64,000 nucleotides of DNA, taken from contig NZ_JBHFNQ010000090.1 of assembly GCF_041929345.1 (NCBI RefSeq), positions 62,001 to 126,000 on the forward strand. Direction: 5' to 3'. Below, piece after piece: positions 34,532-42,133 of the stretch. This stretch comes from Floridanema aerugineum (GTDB taxonomy: Bacteria > Cyanobacteriota > Cyanobacteriia > Cyanobacteriales > Aerosakkonemataceae). Below the pieces are notes generated by a model. It was not told the origin of the DNA, made no database searches, and worked only from the letters and a program-made list of their open reading frames with translations. Numbering within the stretch: position 1 is the first letter of the stretch; every line of letters begins with the position of its first letter. Both the position numbers and the translations under genes were made by a program.

Positions 34532-35758
34532 ATGAAATGTCCCCAATGCCAATCTACTTCTTTTCGCAAAAATGGTCGCCGCAACGGCAGACAAAATTAT
34601 TTGTGTAAAAATTGTGGGCGACAATTTTTAGAGGCAGCTAATTTTGTATTGTCAACTACGGAAATTTCTGCCCCAGAAGTTGCCACCTTTTTAGAATCAA
34701 AGTCAATGACAGAAGTCACACCTGTTAGCGAGAGTAATGATTCAGAAAATTTGCTCTCAAATATGCCGCTGGATAATCCAATTATTTCTCCTGCTGAAGG
34801 TGTAGTTTCGGTGTTGCTTTTAGATGTGGAAAATCTGAAAATTGACTTAAATGCGGAAAAGTTTCTCCTTAGTTTAGCGCAATCTCCGCAGTTAATTAAA
34901 ATTGCTTTTGCCAATTGGCGAAATACATCGCTGGCAAAACAAGATGCTGATTTGTACGATCGCGGTTATCAATTAATTCATGTTCCCAACGGCAAAAACA
35001 GCGCCGATGCTAAAATGATTGCTTTTGGCGCAGCAATTTTTAAACCATATCCCCAAGTTAAAGAAGTATTTATTTGTTCCTCTGATGGATTATTTATGCA
35101 CCTTTGTCATCAGTTACAAAATCATGGTATAATAGTTTATTGGGTACGGCGAAAAGATGGAAAATTAATTGTCGAAAATCGCCAGACTGGAGAAAATAAA
35201 CATTACTCAATTAGCTTAGAGACAGAAATTCCCCCGCTAGATATGTTAATGAGTCAATTGGAAACTTTGCTTCAGTTGGAGCGAGAATCGATCGATGAAA
35301 GACTATCAAAAATCTCGGCTTTTTCGGCATTGTTTGAAGCTAGATGTAGTATTGTTAAACAAGAAAATATTGTGAGCGAAAAATCGCCAAAAACTGCCAA
35401 TAAATCAGGAAATAGTAATAATTTAACCCCAGAGATGATTATCAATCATATCAAGGGTTCGGGGAATGGCGATCGCAACGGAACCGCAACAAACGGAAAT
35501 ATCTTAGGACCGATCGATAGCAAAGAAAAATTAGAAAAAGCCTTGATTGAATTAATGAAAAAAATCAAGTCACAAAATCCAGAAGAAGATATTTCTCTGA
35601 ATGTATTAGCCAAAGAATTTATGACTATTTATGGCAAACCGCCTCGGTCTGTAATTAAAGAATTAGGTTTGGGTGGCACCTTAAGTAAATTTCTCAAATC
35701 CTGTAATTGTTTTAATGTGAAACAAAAAGGAAATAAATTCAAAATAGAATTAACTTAA
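34532..35758 (+). CDS. Zinc ribbon-NYN nuclease-LOTUS fusion protein
   Basis: A 408-residue protein starting at ATG 34532 with GAGGG upstream. Residues 1-35 form a zinc ribbon (MKCPQCQSTSFRKNGRRNGR, then YLCKNCGRQF) like that at the N-terminus of IS1-type transposases. About 90-235 is a NYN/PIN-like domain (VLLLDVENLKIDLN, KNSADAKMIAFGA, VFICSSDGLFMHLCHQL) with the expected acidic residues for an RNase. The C-terminal 75 residues form an OST-HTH/LOTUS domain (LEKALIELMKKIKSQ, VIKELGLGGTLSKFLKSC). NYN-LOTUS pairing is known and implies RNA targeting. The transposase-like ribbon is an unusual addition. Confidence 0.85.
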   Translation: MKCPQCQSTSFRKNGRRNGRQNYLCKNCGRQFLEAANFVLSTTEISAPEVATFLESKSMTEVTPVSESNDSENLLSNMPLDNPIISPAEGVVSVLLLDVENLKIDLNAEKFLLSLAQSPQLIKIAFANWRNTSLAKQDADLYDRGYQLIHVPNGKNSADAKMIAFGAAIFKPYPQVKEVFICSSDGLFMHLCHQLQNHGIIVYWVRRKDGKLIVENRQTGENKHYSISLETEIPPLDMLMSQLETLLQLERESIDERLSKISAFSALFEARCSIVKQENIVSEKSPKTANKSGNSNNLTPEMIINHIKGSGNGDRNGTATNGNILGPIDSKEKLEKALIELMKKIKSQNPEEDISLNVLAKEFMTIYGKPPRSVIKELGLGGTLSKFLKSCNCFNVKQKGNKFKIELT

Positions 35759-35846
35759 ACAGTAATTAGCAATAGCGAAAATGCTATGATGCTAGATCCA
35801 GAAACACCAGTTTCTCAAAAATGGTAACATTTAACTTAAACATCAG

Positions 35847-36341
35847 ATGTCGCATCGTTTAGCAACTAAAATTGAAGCCATTCTGTATTTAAAAGGACAG
35901 CCACTTTCGCTGTCAGAAATCGCTGAGTATGCTGGCTGCGATCGCTCCGAAGTCAAAGAAGCACTGATCGAACTAATCAATGACTACGCACATCGCGACA
36001 GTGCCCTAGAAGTAGTAGAAACACCAGAAGGTTACAGCTTACAATTGCGATCGACCTTTCACAACCTGATGCAAAACTTAATCCCCCCAGAACTAGGAGT
36101 CGGGGCTTTACGTACCTTAGCAGCGATCGCACTCAAAGGCCCACTCTCCCAAACAGAATTAGTTGACTTAAGAGGCTCAGGAGCGTATCAACAAGTACAA
36201 GAACTAGTAGAATTAGGCTATGTTCGCAAACGCCGCCAAAGTGATAGTCGGTCATACTGGCTACAAGTCACAGATAAATTTTACCAATACTTTCAACTCG
36301 AAGAACTTCCCAAAGTGCTTGAACAGCCAGCACAAAAATGA
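35847..36341 (+). CDS. scpB: Segregation and condensation protein B
   Basis: ScpB is the winged-helix partner of ScpA in the SMC condensin complex that organises and segregates the chromosome. The 164-residue protein starts MSHRLATKIEAILYLKGQPL and contains ALEVVETPEGYSLQLRS, LSQTELVDLRGSGAYQQVQE and LVELGYVRKRRQSDSRSYWL, spanning both winged helices. It is slightly shorter than many ScpB proteins but complete. ATG at 35847 is used. scpA is not adjacent. A block of short tandem repeats begins right after its stop. Confidence 0.93.
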   Translation: MSHRLATKIEAILYLKGQPLSLSEIAEYAGCDRSEVKEALIELINDYAHRDSALEVVETPEGYSLQLRSTFHNLMQNLIPPELGVGALRTLAAIALKGPLSQTELVDLRGSGAYQQVQELVELGYVRKRRQSDSRSYWLQVTDKFYQYFQLEELPKVLEQPAQK

Positions 36342-36478
36342 GGCAGGGGGGCAGGGGGGCAGGGGGGCAGGGGGGCAGGGGAGCAGGAGGGCAGGGGAAG
36401 TTTAACTCAAAACTCAAAACTCAAAACTCAAAACTCAAAACTCAAAACTATCCCAGTCCCCAGTCCCCAGTCCCCAAT
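36341..36478. repeat. Short tandem repeats: octamers and heptamers
   Basis: Three consecutive arrays: CAGGGGGG octamers (about 36344-36399, later units imperfect), six exact AACTCAA heptamers (36404-36445) and CCCCAGT heptamers (36451-36478). Heptamer arrays of this kind are the STRR repeats of filamentous cyanobacteria. They probably arise by slippage. Confidence 0.9.
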
Positions 36479-36535
36479 CCCTTCATTGATATCAAAATCG
36501 ATTAGATTAGTAGTAGTAAAACAAGTGGGATTCAC

Positions 36536-36901
36536 ATGGTCTTTAACCCCAACCATCTCAGTAGCAACGCGCAAGATACTCAACCTAATGAGTTGTTGAC
36601 TTATCTCCAGCATCAGTCGCCGGAAGTTTTGGAGCGTGTAGCTAAGTCAGTCAGTCCCGAAATCAAACAAATTATTTCCCAGAACGTCCAAGGTTTAGTC
36701 GGGATGTTGCCAGGGGAACATTTTAATGTCGAAATTACTACAGACCGGGAAAACCTGGCTGGGCTGTTAGCTTCAGCGATGATGACTGGCTATTTTCTGC
36801 GCCAGATGGAACAACGAATGCAGCTAGAAGAGAGTCTTCTAGGGTCGCATACACTCTCAGACTCAGGCAAAGATGAAAAATCCAGTGGGTCAGCCTCTTA
36901 A
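36536..36901 (+). CDS. DUF760 domain protein
   Basis: A 121-residue protein of the DUF760 family, conserved in cyanobacteria and plastids. Features: NELLTYLQHQSPEVLERVAK, SVSPEIKQIISQNVQGLVGM (the family's S...eI..ii..Nv.gLlG.lP), and LAGLLASAMMTGYFLRQMEQ. It appears soluble and helical with a Ser-rich tail. Plant members are linked to chloroplast stress proteolysis, but the role of the cyanobacterial form is not known to me. It starts at ATG 36536, just after the tandem repeats. Confidence 0.9.
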   Translation: MVFNPNHLSSNAQDTQPNELLTYLQHQSPEVLERVAKSVSPEIKQIISQNVQGLVGMLPGEHFNVEITTDRENLAGLLASAMMTGYFLRQMEQRMQLEESLLGSHTLSDSGKDEKSSGSAS

Positions 36902-37059
36902 ACCAATGGCACTTCCCACAGCTACTCAGGAAGTGAACCTCCATCAATTTTAGGTTAATTTTAGATTTGAGATTTTAGATTCTTAGTTAGGCAACCAAAG
37001 AAGATCGCACAAATCAACCAAAGAACCTAAAATCCACATTCTAAAATCTAAAATTGGTG

Positions 37060-38268
37060 CTAATTCAGCCGTTTTGGATAAACTCCCGTTTTGACTTGGA
37101 GCTTTTGTCTGCGACCATTGCGGTTCACTTCCATTTCCAGAACCACACCAACCTCGTTAGATTCCACCACTTGCTGTACAGCAGAAGTATCTTGAACAGT
37201 CAGGTCGCCAATTTTCTCGATGATGTCACCTGCGCGTAGACCTGCTTTTTCGGCTGGCGACTTTTCCAGAACTCGCACGATCAAGACTCCCCGATCTTGA
37301 GTAATTTTCAACTCAGTTTCTTGACTAATTTTGTTTCGCATCTCTGGAGAGAGAGTCACCATCTGAACGCCCAAGAAAGGATGTTCTGCATGACCTTTAT
37401 CAAACAGTTGATTAGCGACTCTTTGAGCAGTTTCGATCGGAATCGCAAAACCCAAACCTTGAGCACCAGCGCGAATCGCCGTATTAATCCCAATCACTTC
37501 CCCATTTGAGTTTAACAAAGGCCCGCCAGAGTTTCCGGGATTAATGGCGGCATCTGTTTGAATAAAATAAACTCTTTTATCTGGGACACCGACTTGGGAA
37601 CTAGAACGTCCCGTAGCGCTGATAATCCCCACAGTGACAGTATTATCCAAACCCAAGGGATTACCGATCGCGATCGCCCAGTCTCCCGGAATCAAATTTT
37701 GCGAACTACCCAAAGTTACCGTAGGTAAATCCTTCGCCTCAATTTTGACCACCGCTAGATCGGTAAGCTGATCCACACCAATCACCCGACCATCCAGAGA
37801 GCGACCATCTTTGAGCGTTACTCTCACAATATCTGCTCCCGCTACCACATGAGCATTAGTCACCAAACGCCCATCCGCAGATAAAATTACACCCGATCCC
37901 GTACCCCGTTCTACCCGTTCATCGGATGGAACAGGCTTCTCAGTACCAAAAAACCCTCTAAATAGAGGGTTTTGGAACAGTTCTGGTAAAGGAGTTTCCA
38001 CTTTCCGCGCCGCATCAATGCGAACCACTGCCGGGCCAACTTTTTGGGCAGCCTCAGCGATAAAATTAACATTACCCGGTGAAATCGGGAGTCTACCTAA
38101 CGACGGGCTAGGCTGAGGCGGTAGCGGCGGCTGGATTATGGGTGTCATTGAGGCAGTCTGTCTGATAGGATTTTCTGATTGTAGATAGCGGTTGCCTAAG
38201 ATTCCTGCGCCACCACCTAAACTCAGTAAAGTTAAATAAAGAGTCAGTTGTTTAAAAGATAAACTCAT
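37060..38268 (-). CDS. HtrA/Deg-family serine protease with PDZ domain
   Basis: A 402-residue trypsin-like protease of the Deg/HtrA group, exported and anchored or periplasmic. An N-terminal hydrophobic segment (LTLYLTLLSLGGGAGILG) is followed by a Pro-rich linker. The catalytic triad is visible in VTNAHVVAGAD (His), LTDLAVVKIEA (Asp) and NPGNSGGPLLNS (Ser). One PDZ domain spans about 290-400 (FLGVQMVTLSPEMRNK, GVLIVRVLEKSPAEKAGLRA). Cyanobacterial homologues HhoA, HhoB and HtrA protect the envelope and thylakoids under stress; which one this is cannot be decided here. It is divergent from the M23 gene. Confidence 0.95.
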   Translation of the reverse strand: MSLSFKQLTLYLTLLSLGGGAGILGNRYLQSENPIRQTASMTPIIQPPLPPQPSPSLGRLPISPGNVNFIAEAAQKVGPAVVRIDAARKVETPLPELFQNPLFRGFFGTEKPVPSDERVERGTGSGVILSADGRLVTNAHVVAGADIVRVTLKDGRSLDGRVIGVDQLTDLAVVKIEAKDLPTVTLGSSQNLIPGDWAIAIGNPLGLDNTVTVGIISATGRSSSQVGVPDKRVYFIQTDAAINPGNSGGPLLNSNGEVIGINTAIRAGAQGLGFAIPIETAQRVANQLFDKGHAEHPFLGVQMVTLSPEMRNKISQETELKITQDRGVLIVRVLEKSPAEKAGLRAGDIIEKIGDLTVQDTSAVQQVVESNEVGVVLEMEVNRNGRRQKLQVKTGVYPKRLN

Positions 38269-38433
38269 AATTCATCATGCCCAAACAAACAGAAACTAGT
38301 AATGAAATCTAATTTAGCCTGTTCTTTGCTAGCGACCTGCCCGATCTGAAGCAGTCAACCTTAAATAGCTTGGAACAAAGGGCTATAAAAAACTGAAGAT
38401 AACAAATGGCGAAGGAAATGGAACACTTGGCAA

Positions 38434-39525
38434 ATGAAAATTAACAAAGGACAACTGACCCTTCTGATCACACTTTTATCGCTCAATATTCCCCTTGCCG
38501 GAATAAAAGCCAACGCAGCAGAGGCTAACACCCTCAACTGTCCTGAACCTGCTTTATCCCGGCTCAAAAAACACTTAGTTGCGCCAGGAGAGACAATTGA
38601 GAGTATTGCCAGACTTTATAACTTGATTCCCGCTACCCTGATGGGAATGAACCCCAGCATCAGACAAGGTGAAGTCCGGGCGGGGAGTGAAATTATCATT
38701 CCGCCCTTTAATGGTATAGCGGTAGAAGTTCCGGCAAATAAAACCTGGCGAGATGTTGCGGCAGCTTATAAGGTACGAGATGTATTGGTATATGAAGCCA
38801 ATGGTTGTCAGGAAGACCTGAGAGTTGTCTTTTTGCCTGGGGTAAATTGGTCGCCAGCAGGCAACGATAATTTTATTGAGAGTACGACTCTTAGAGGTTA
38901 TCCTTTGCCAACTGTTGCGCCTGTGGCTTTAGGATATGGTTGGTTGCTACATCCGAGTACGCGCAAAGTATTTTTTCACAGTGGGTTAGATTTACTTGCT
39001 AACCCAGGTACGCCAGTTTTAGCTGCTGGGGATGGAATTGTGGCTTTTGCTGGCGATCGCGGAGATTATGGTTATTTGGTAGTGGTAAATCATCAAGAAG
39101 GACAACAAACTCGCTATGCACATTTAGATAGTATTACTGTTACTACTGGACAACCAGTAAGACAAGGGCAACAATTAGGAACTGTGGGTAGTACAGGTAG
39201 CCCGGATATTGAAACAGCCCATTTACATTTTGAAATCCGTTATAACTCCGATTTAGGCTGGGTAGCAGAAGATCCTAAGTCCTACCTGGGGCAAATGGTA
39301 GGAACAGCGGAAAATCGCAATCCTTCGCCGCTAGTAGTTCCAGAAACCGAACAACAGCCAACTTTTAATCTTCCTGCTAATCTACCCCCACCACCAGCTG
39401 CAACGGGAAATAGTGGCGATCGCAATAAACCTGCCGTTATCCCCCTACCCCCCGGAACCGGAAGAATAGTACAGCCCAATCAACCTGTAAATATCCCCAT
39501 ACCACCTCCGGGTAGCGTGCAGTAG
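38434..39525 (+). CDS. LysM-M23 peptidoglycan endopeptidase
   Basis: A 363-residue exported cell-wall enzyme or activator. A signal peptide (MKINKGQLTLLITLLSLNIP, cleaved after ANA) leads to a LysM-like module (HLVAPGETIESIARLYNLIP, RAGSEIIIPPF), a second similar stretch, and an M23 metallopeptidase domain. Zinc ligands are visible in VFFHSGLDLLANPG (His, Asp) and AHLHFEIRY (His), with the catalytic His in RYAHLDSI. The C-terminus is Pro-rich and disordered. All ligands being present suggests a true endopeptidase rather than an EnvC/NlpD-type degenerate activator. Confidence 0.93.
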   Translation: MKINKGQLTLLITLLSLNIPLAGIKANAAEANTLNCPEPALSRLKKHLVAPGETIESIARLYNLIPATLMGMNPSIRQGEVRAGSEIIIPPFNGIAVEVPANKTWRDVAAAYKVRDVLVYEANGCQEDLRVVFLPGVNWSPAGNDNFIESTTLRGYPLPTVAPVALGYGWLLHPSTRKVFFHSGLDLLANPGTPVLAAGDGIVAFAGDRGDYGYLVVVNHQEGQQTRYAHLDSITVTTGQPVRQGQQLGTVGSTGSPDIETAHLHFEIRYNSDLGWVAEDPKSYLGQMVGTAENRNPSPLVVPETEQQPTFNLPANLPPPPAATGNSGDRNKPAVIPLPPGTGRIVQPNQPVNIPIPPPGSVQ

Positions 39526-39678
39526 GGGCGGCACAGGTGCAGAGGGGAATCTCGTTACCAGGTTCAACCTGGTAATGAAAAACAGAGGCTCTGCCTCAAG
39601 GTGCTCTTATCTCAGAAGATCGATCGCCCACCATAATCCCAACAATTTGCCTATTTTTCTCAATTCAAGCTAATTTAT

Positions 39679-40053
39679 TTGAGATTAACAATAAGCGATC
39701 GATCTTCTCGTCCTATTACTTGTGAGGCTGAGTTAATCGCTACTCAAAATCGGATTAATTCGATTTTGGATCGCAGAAATATTACCCAAGATGACCGAGA
39801 TTATTTGAATGTGCTTGGCACTTTAGTTTATGATTATGAACAAAAACATGAACCAATGCCTGTGCTTAAAGGGATAAATTTGCTGAAAGCTTTGATGGAG
39901 GAAGATAATATTTCCGAAAACGATTTGCTTGGCATATTTGAAAGTGAATTGCAGGTGTCTGAGGTACTGAATAGGGAACGGGAACTTACGGCAAGTCAAA
40001 TGCAAAAATTAGCTGAGTTTTTTCATCTTTCTCCGGCTGGGTTTTTGGAGTGA
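39679..40053 (+). CDS. HigA-like XRE antitoxin with altered N-terminus
   Basis: The body from about residue 13 (ITCEAELIATQNRINSILDR, VLGTLVYDYEQKHEPM, ALMEEDNISENDLLGIFE, VLNRERELTASQMQKLAEFF) is that of HigA-type helix-turn-helix antitoxins. The frame opens with a TTG at 39679 and no ribosome-binding site. The sequence just upstream and over the first codons (39667-39708) is a near copy of part of the gene at 40926-41264, so the genuine start seems to have been replaced by recombination. No HigB toxin gene is adjacent. It may be non-functional or use an unusual start. Confidence 0.6.
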   Translation: MRLTISDRSSRPITCEAELIATQNRINSILDRRNITQDDRDYLNVLGTLVYDYEQKHEPMPVLKGINLLKALMEEDNISENDLLGIFESELQVSEVLNRERELTASQMQKLAEFFHLSPAGFLE

Positions 40054-40192
40054 ATTCAAGAATTTGCCGGGAAAAGATTAAGTTACACCCTACAACTAGA
40101 TTTTCCTGTTTGTATTCAACAGTAAATTTACATTTACATCTGTGTTAATCTGTGGTTAAAAAGTACGTAGTTGCGCTTTAGCGCCAAAAATT

Positions 40193-40510
40193 ATGAGCAT
40201 AGAACAATTAGTAATCCAAAAGTTACAAACCCTTTCCCCACAAAAACAGCAAGAAGTCTTAGATTTTGTAGAATTTTTACAATCTAAGAGTTTGCCAGAA
40301 GAATCTTCTAATCAACAGTTAAGCGAATCTGCTTCTTTTTTGACACCCCCACTCCGCATCCCCGACATCCAGGGTGCGTTAAGTCAACAGTTAAGCGAAA
40401 GGGAATCTGCTTCTTTTTTAACCCTTGCCCAAAAATGGGTAGGTTGTATTGATGCACCAAGGGATCTTTCTACTAACAAAAAGTATCTGGATGGGTATGG
40501 AAACGAATGA
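40193..40510 (+). CDS. VapB-position antitoxin with internal duplication
   Basis: The N-terminal 32 residues (SIEQLVIQKLQTLSPQKQQE, VLDFVEFLQSK) belong to the DUF2281-type antitoxins often found before VapC toxins. Normal members are about 80 residues; this one is 105. A stretch encoding QQLSESASFLT occurs twice (40312-40341 and 40384-40419), with a short GC-rich repeat-like piece between them, giving an in-frame insertion of about 24 residues. The C-terminus (LAQKWVGCIDAPRDLSTNKK) is the usual toxin-binding tail. The stop overlaps the VapC start (ATGA). Confidence 0.8.
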   Translation: MSIEQLVIQKLQTLSPQKQQEVLDFVEFLQSKSLPEESSNQQLSESASFLTPPLRIPDIQGALSQQLSERESASFLTLAQKWVGCIDAPRDLSTNKKYLDGYGNE

Positions 40511-40929
40511 GGCAGCCTGTACTTTTAGATACTGGCCCTTTGGTGGCTTCTCTCAATCGTCGAGACAAATTTCATGACACGGTAACGACAGAGTTAACAA
40601 CAATTAAAGCACCTTTATTGACTTGTGAAGCAGTACTTTCAGAAGCTTGTTTTCTCTTACGAAACTTTTACCCTGGACAGCAAGCGGCGATCGCTTTAGT
40701 TAACAGCGGACTGATTCAAATACCCTTCTGCTTGCAAGAAGAAGCTGAGATTATTAATGAACTAATGACTCGTTACCAGTCTGTACCAATGTCTTTGGCT
40801 GATGCTTGTTTAGTGCGGATGGCTGAACAGTATTCTGGAAGTACTATTTTAACTTTCGATCGCGATTTTTTAATTTACCGCAAGAATAGAAATGAAGTGA
40901 TTCCTTTGATTATGCCAGAAAATACTTAG
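40507..40929 (+). CDS. vapC: VapC-type PIN domain toxin
   Basis: A 140-residue PIN ribonuclease toxin. Acidic active-site residues are visible in VLLDTGPLVASLNRRD (first Asp), CEAVLSEACFLLR (Glu), MSLADACLVRMAE (Asp) and ILTFDRDFLIYRK (final Asp). VapC toxins cleave specific tRNAs or rRNA; the target of this one is unknown. Translation is coupled to the antitoxin by a 4-base overlap. Its stop codon overlaps the stop of the convergent gene 40926-41264. Confidence 0.92.
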   Translation: MRQPVLLDTGPLVASLNRRDKFHDTVTTELTTIKAPLLTCEAVLSEACFLLRNFYPGQQAAIALVNSGLIQIPFCLQEEAEIINELMTRYQSVPMSLADACLVRMAEQYSGSTILTFDRDFLIYRKNRNEVIPLIMPENT

Positions 40930-41264
40930 TTACTTGGCAAGTGCAGCGAAGGAATATCAACAGATCTTTCGCTTTCATTAGATTCTTTTTCCAGTAGTTC
41001 TTCGATCGCTTCCAAGTGTCCTAAAATGTGAGGTATAGAACCATACTGAAAAAAATCAAATATTTCTGTAAGATTTTCTCTTTTGCTATCTCCTTTCGCT
41101 ACATCAATTATCTGTTCGGAAATGCTTTCCAAATCTAAGCTAATTTCTTCGAGGTTAAACAATAAGCGATCGATCTTCTGTTGACCTATTTCGCCTTCTA
41201 GCTTTTCTCGATGTTCTTTCAGAATATTAATTGCATCTCTTAGGGAGTAGGTTTTGGAAATCAT
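40926..41264 (-). CDS. Small helical hypothetical protein
   Basis: A 112-residue helical, acidic protein (TYSLRDAINILKEHREKLEG, IGQQKIDRLLFNLEEISLDL, IPHILGHLEAIEELLEKES). I do not recognise it. It is the last of four leftward genes starting with the STAND NTPase, 34 bases after the Imm30 gene, so it may belong to the same transcript. A piece of its coding sequence (41137-41179) is copied in front of the HigA-like gene. The start ATG at 41264 has AAGGAAAG upstream. Confidence 0.55.
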   Translation of the reverse strand: MISKTYSLRDAINILKEHREKLEGEIGQQKIDRLLFNLEEISLDLESISEQIIDVAKGDSKRENLTEIFDFFQYGSIPHILGHLEAIEELLEKESNESERSVDIPSLHLPSN

Positions 41265-41298
41265 AACTTTCCTTATCCTTAATTTCTAAGACTATTTC

Positions 41299-41724
41299 TC
41301 ACCCCACATTAACAGGCTGATGTTCCTGATTAATTTGTTCAATCAAATTTTCGACCACATTTTGAGTTGGTAAGTCAACTGATTGCAACATATCCTTATA
41401 TATAATTGTTGCTGATTCATCATTGAGAATGCGGGAATGAAGAATTTTTGTCCATTCTGGTGCGTCAAGTATTAATTGGGGAACTACATCAAGAAATGCC
41501 TGAAGTTGGGCTTTGATTTCAAAAGATTCTAGGAAATGAATTAGGCTAAACATTACTTCTGGCTGTTGGCATTCGTCATTTAGAATTAAATGCAGTTCTC
41601 GCAAGTATTCGCTGTTCGGATTTTTGGCAAATTCGGCTAAGGCGGTTTCAAATGCAGCGATTTCTTCATTTGTCCGCATCAATTTGTTGGCTTCTAAGAT
41701 AGCAAGTAATGTTTTTGCATTCAT
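41299..41724 (-). CDS. Imm30 family immunity protein
   Basis: A 141-residue helical protein that fits Imm30, a family of immunity proteins of polymorphic toxin systems. Diagnostic segments: NKLMRTNEEIAAFETALAEF, LHLILNDECQQPEVMFSLIH followed by FLESFEIKAQL, and PEWTKILHSRILNDESATII. Imm30 proteins neutralise nuclease-type toxin domains; the predicted toxin gene ends two bases upstream. The start ATG at 41724 has AGGAGAG upstream. The pair lies directly after the STAND NTPase gene on the same strand. Confidence 0.8.
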   Translation of the reverse strand: MNAKTLLAILEANKLMRTNEEIAAFETALAEFAKNPNSEYLRELHLILNDECQQPEVMFSLIHFLESFEIKAQLQAFLDVVPQLILDAPEWTKILHSRILNDESATIIYKDMLQSVDLPTQNVVENLIEQINQEHQPVNVG

Positions 41725-41726
41725 GT

Positions 41727-42125
41727 TTAAACTCTCCTTTTATCAAAATTACCTTGCCATACTGATTTGTTTAGCTGGATAACTTGCTGCAAACTTTGCC
41801 TAATTGCTGGCGTATAAAGTCCCTGACGGCGATAAATTGAACGTACATCCCAGACTTCACGAGCAAGCACTTCTCTAGGTGATAAACTTAAATCGGGGGA
41901 TTTTCCATAGGATAGCGTTTGTCGATGACGACCACCCATTCCCGGAGAAAGATGTTCCATCATAATTGCAATCCCTTTGTCTCTGGTATAACTAAGAACT
42001 CTTGCTGTCATAAACGCATTGGATGGTATATGATGCGGTGTTAAGTTATCACCTCTACGTCCTCTTTTGAGTAATTCACCATAAGAACCAACTGCGCCCT
42101 CACCTGGAAGTAATGAATTTGTCAT
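41727..42125 (-). CDS. Orphan polymorphic-toxin nuclease domain
   Basis: A 132-residue protein without secretion signal that resembles the C-terminal tip of contact-dependent or polymorphic toxins. GSYGELLKRGRRGDNLTPHH followed by IPSNAFM, then EHLSPGMGGRHRQTLSYG and SPREVLAREVWDVRSIYRRQ form a His-rich core like the HNH-type (HH...H) nuclease toxins. The immunity gene follows after two bases. The start ATG at 42125 lies 8 bases after the stop of the STAND NTPase. It could be a leftover cassette or a real effector of the upstream NTPase. Confidence 0.65.
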   Translation of the reverse strand: MTNSLLPGEGAVGSYGELLKRGRRGDNLTPHHIPSNAFMTARVLSYTRDKGIAIMMEHLSPGMGGRHRQTLSYGKSPDLSLSPREVLAREVWDVRSIYRRQGLYTPAIRQSLQQVIQLNKSVWQGNFDKRRV

Positions 42126-42133
42126 AATTTAGA

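Noticed and set aside
34532..34640. Remnant of an IS1-type transposase
   Set aside because: The zinc ribbon is in frame with a complete NYN-LOTUS protein and has no terminal repeats, so it is treated as a domain, not an insertion sequence.
36341..36478. Possible CRISPR array
   Set aside because: Units are 7-8 bases with no spacers; this is a slippage-type tandem repeat.
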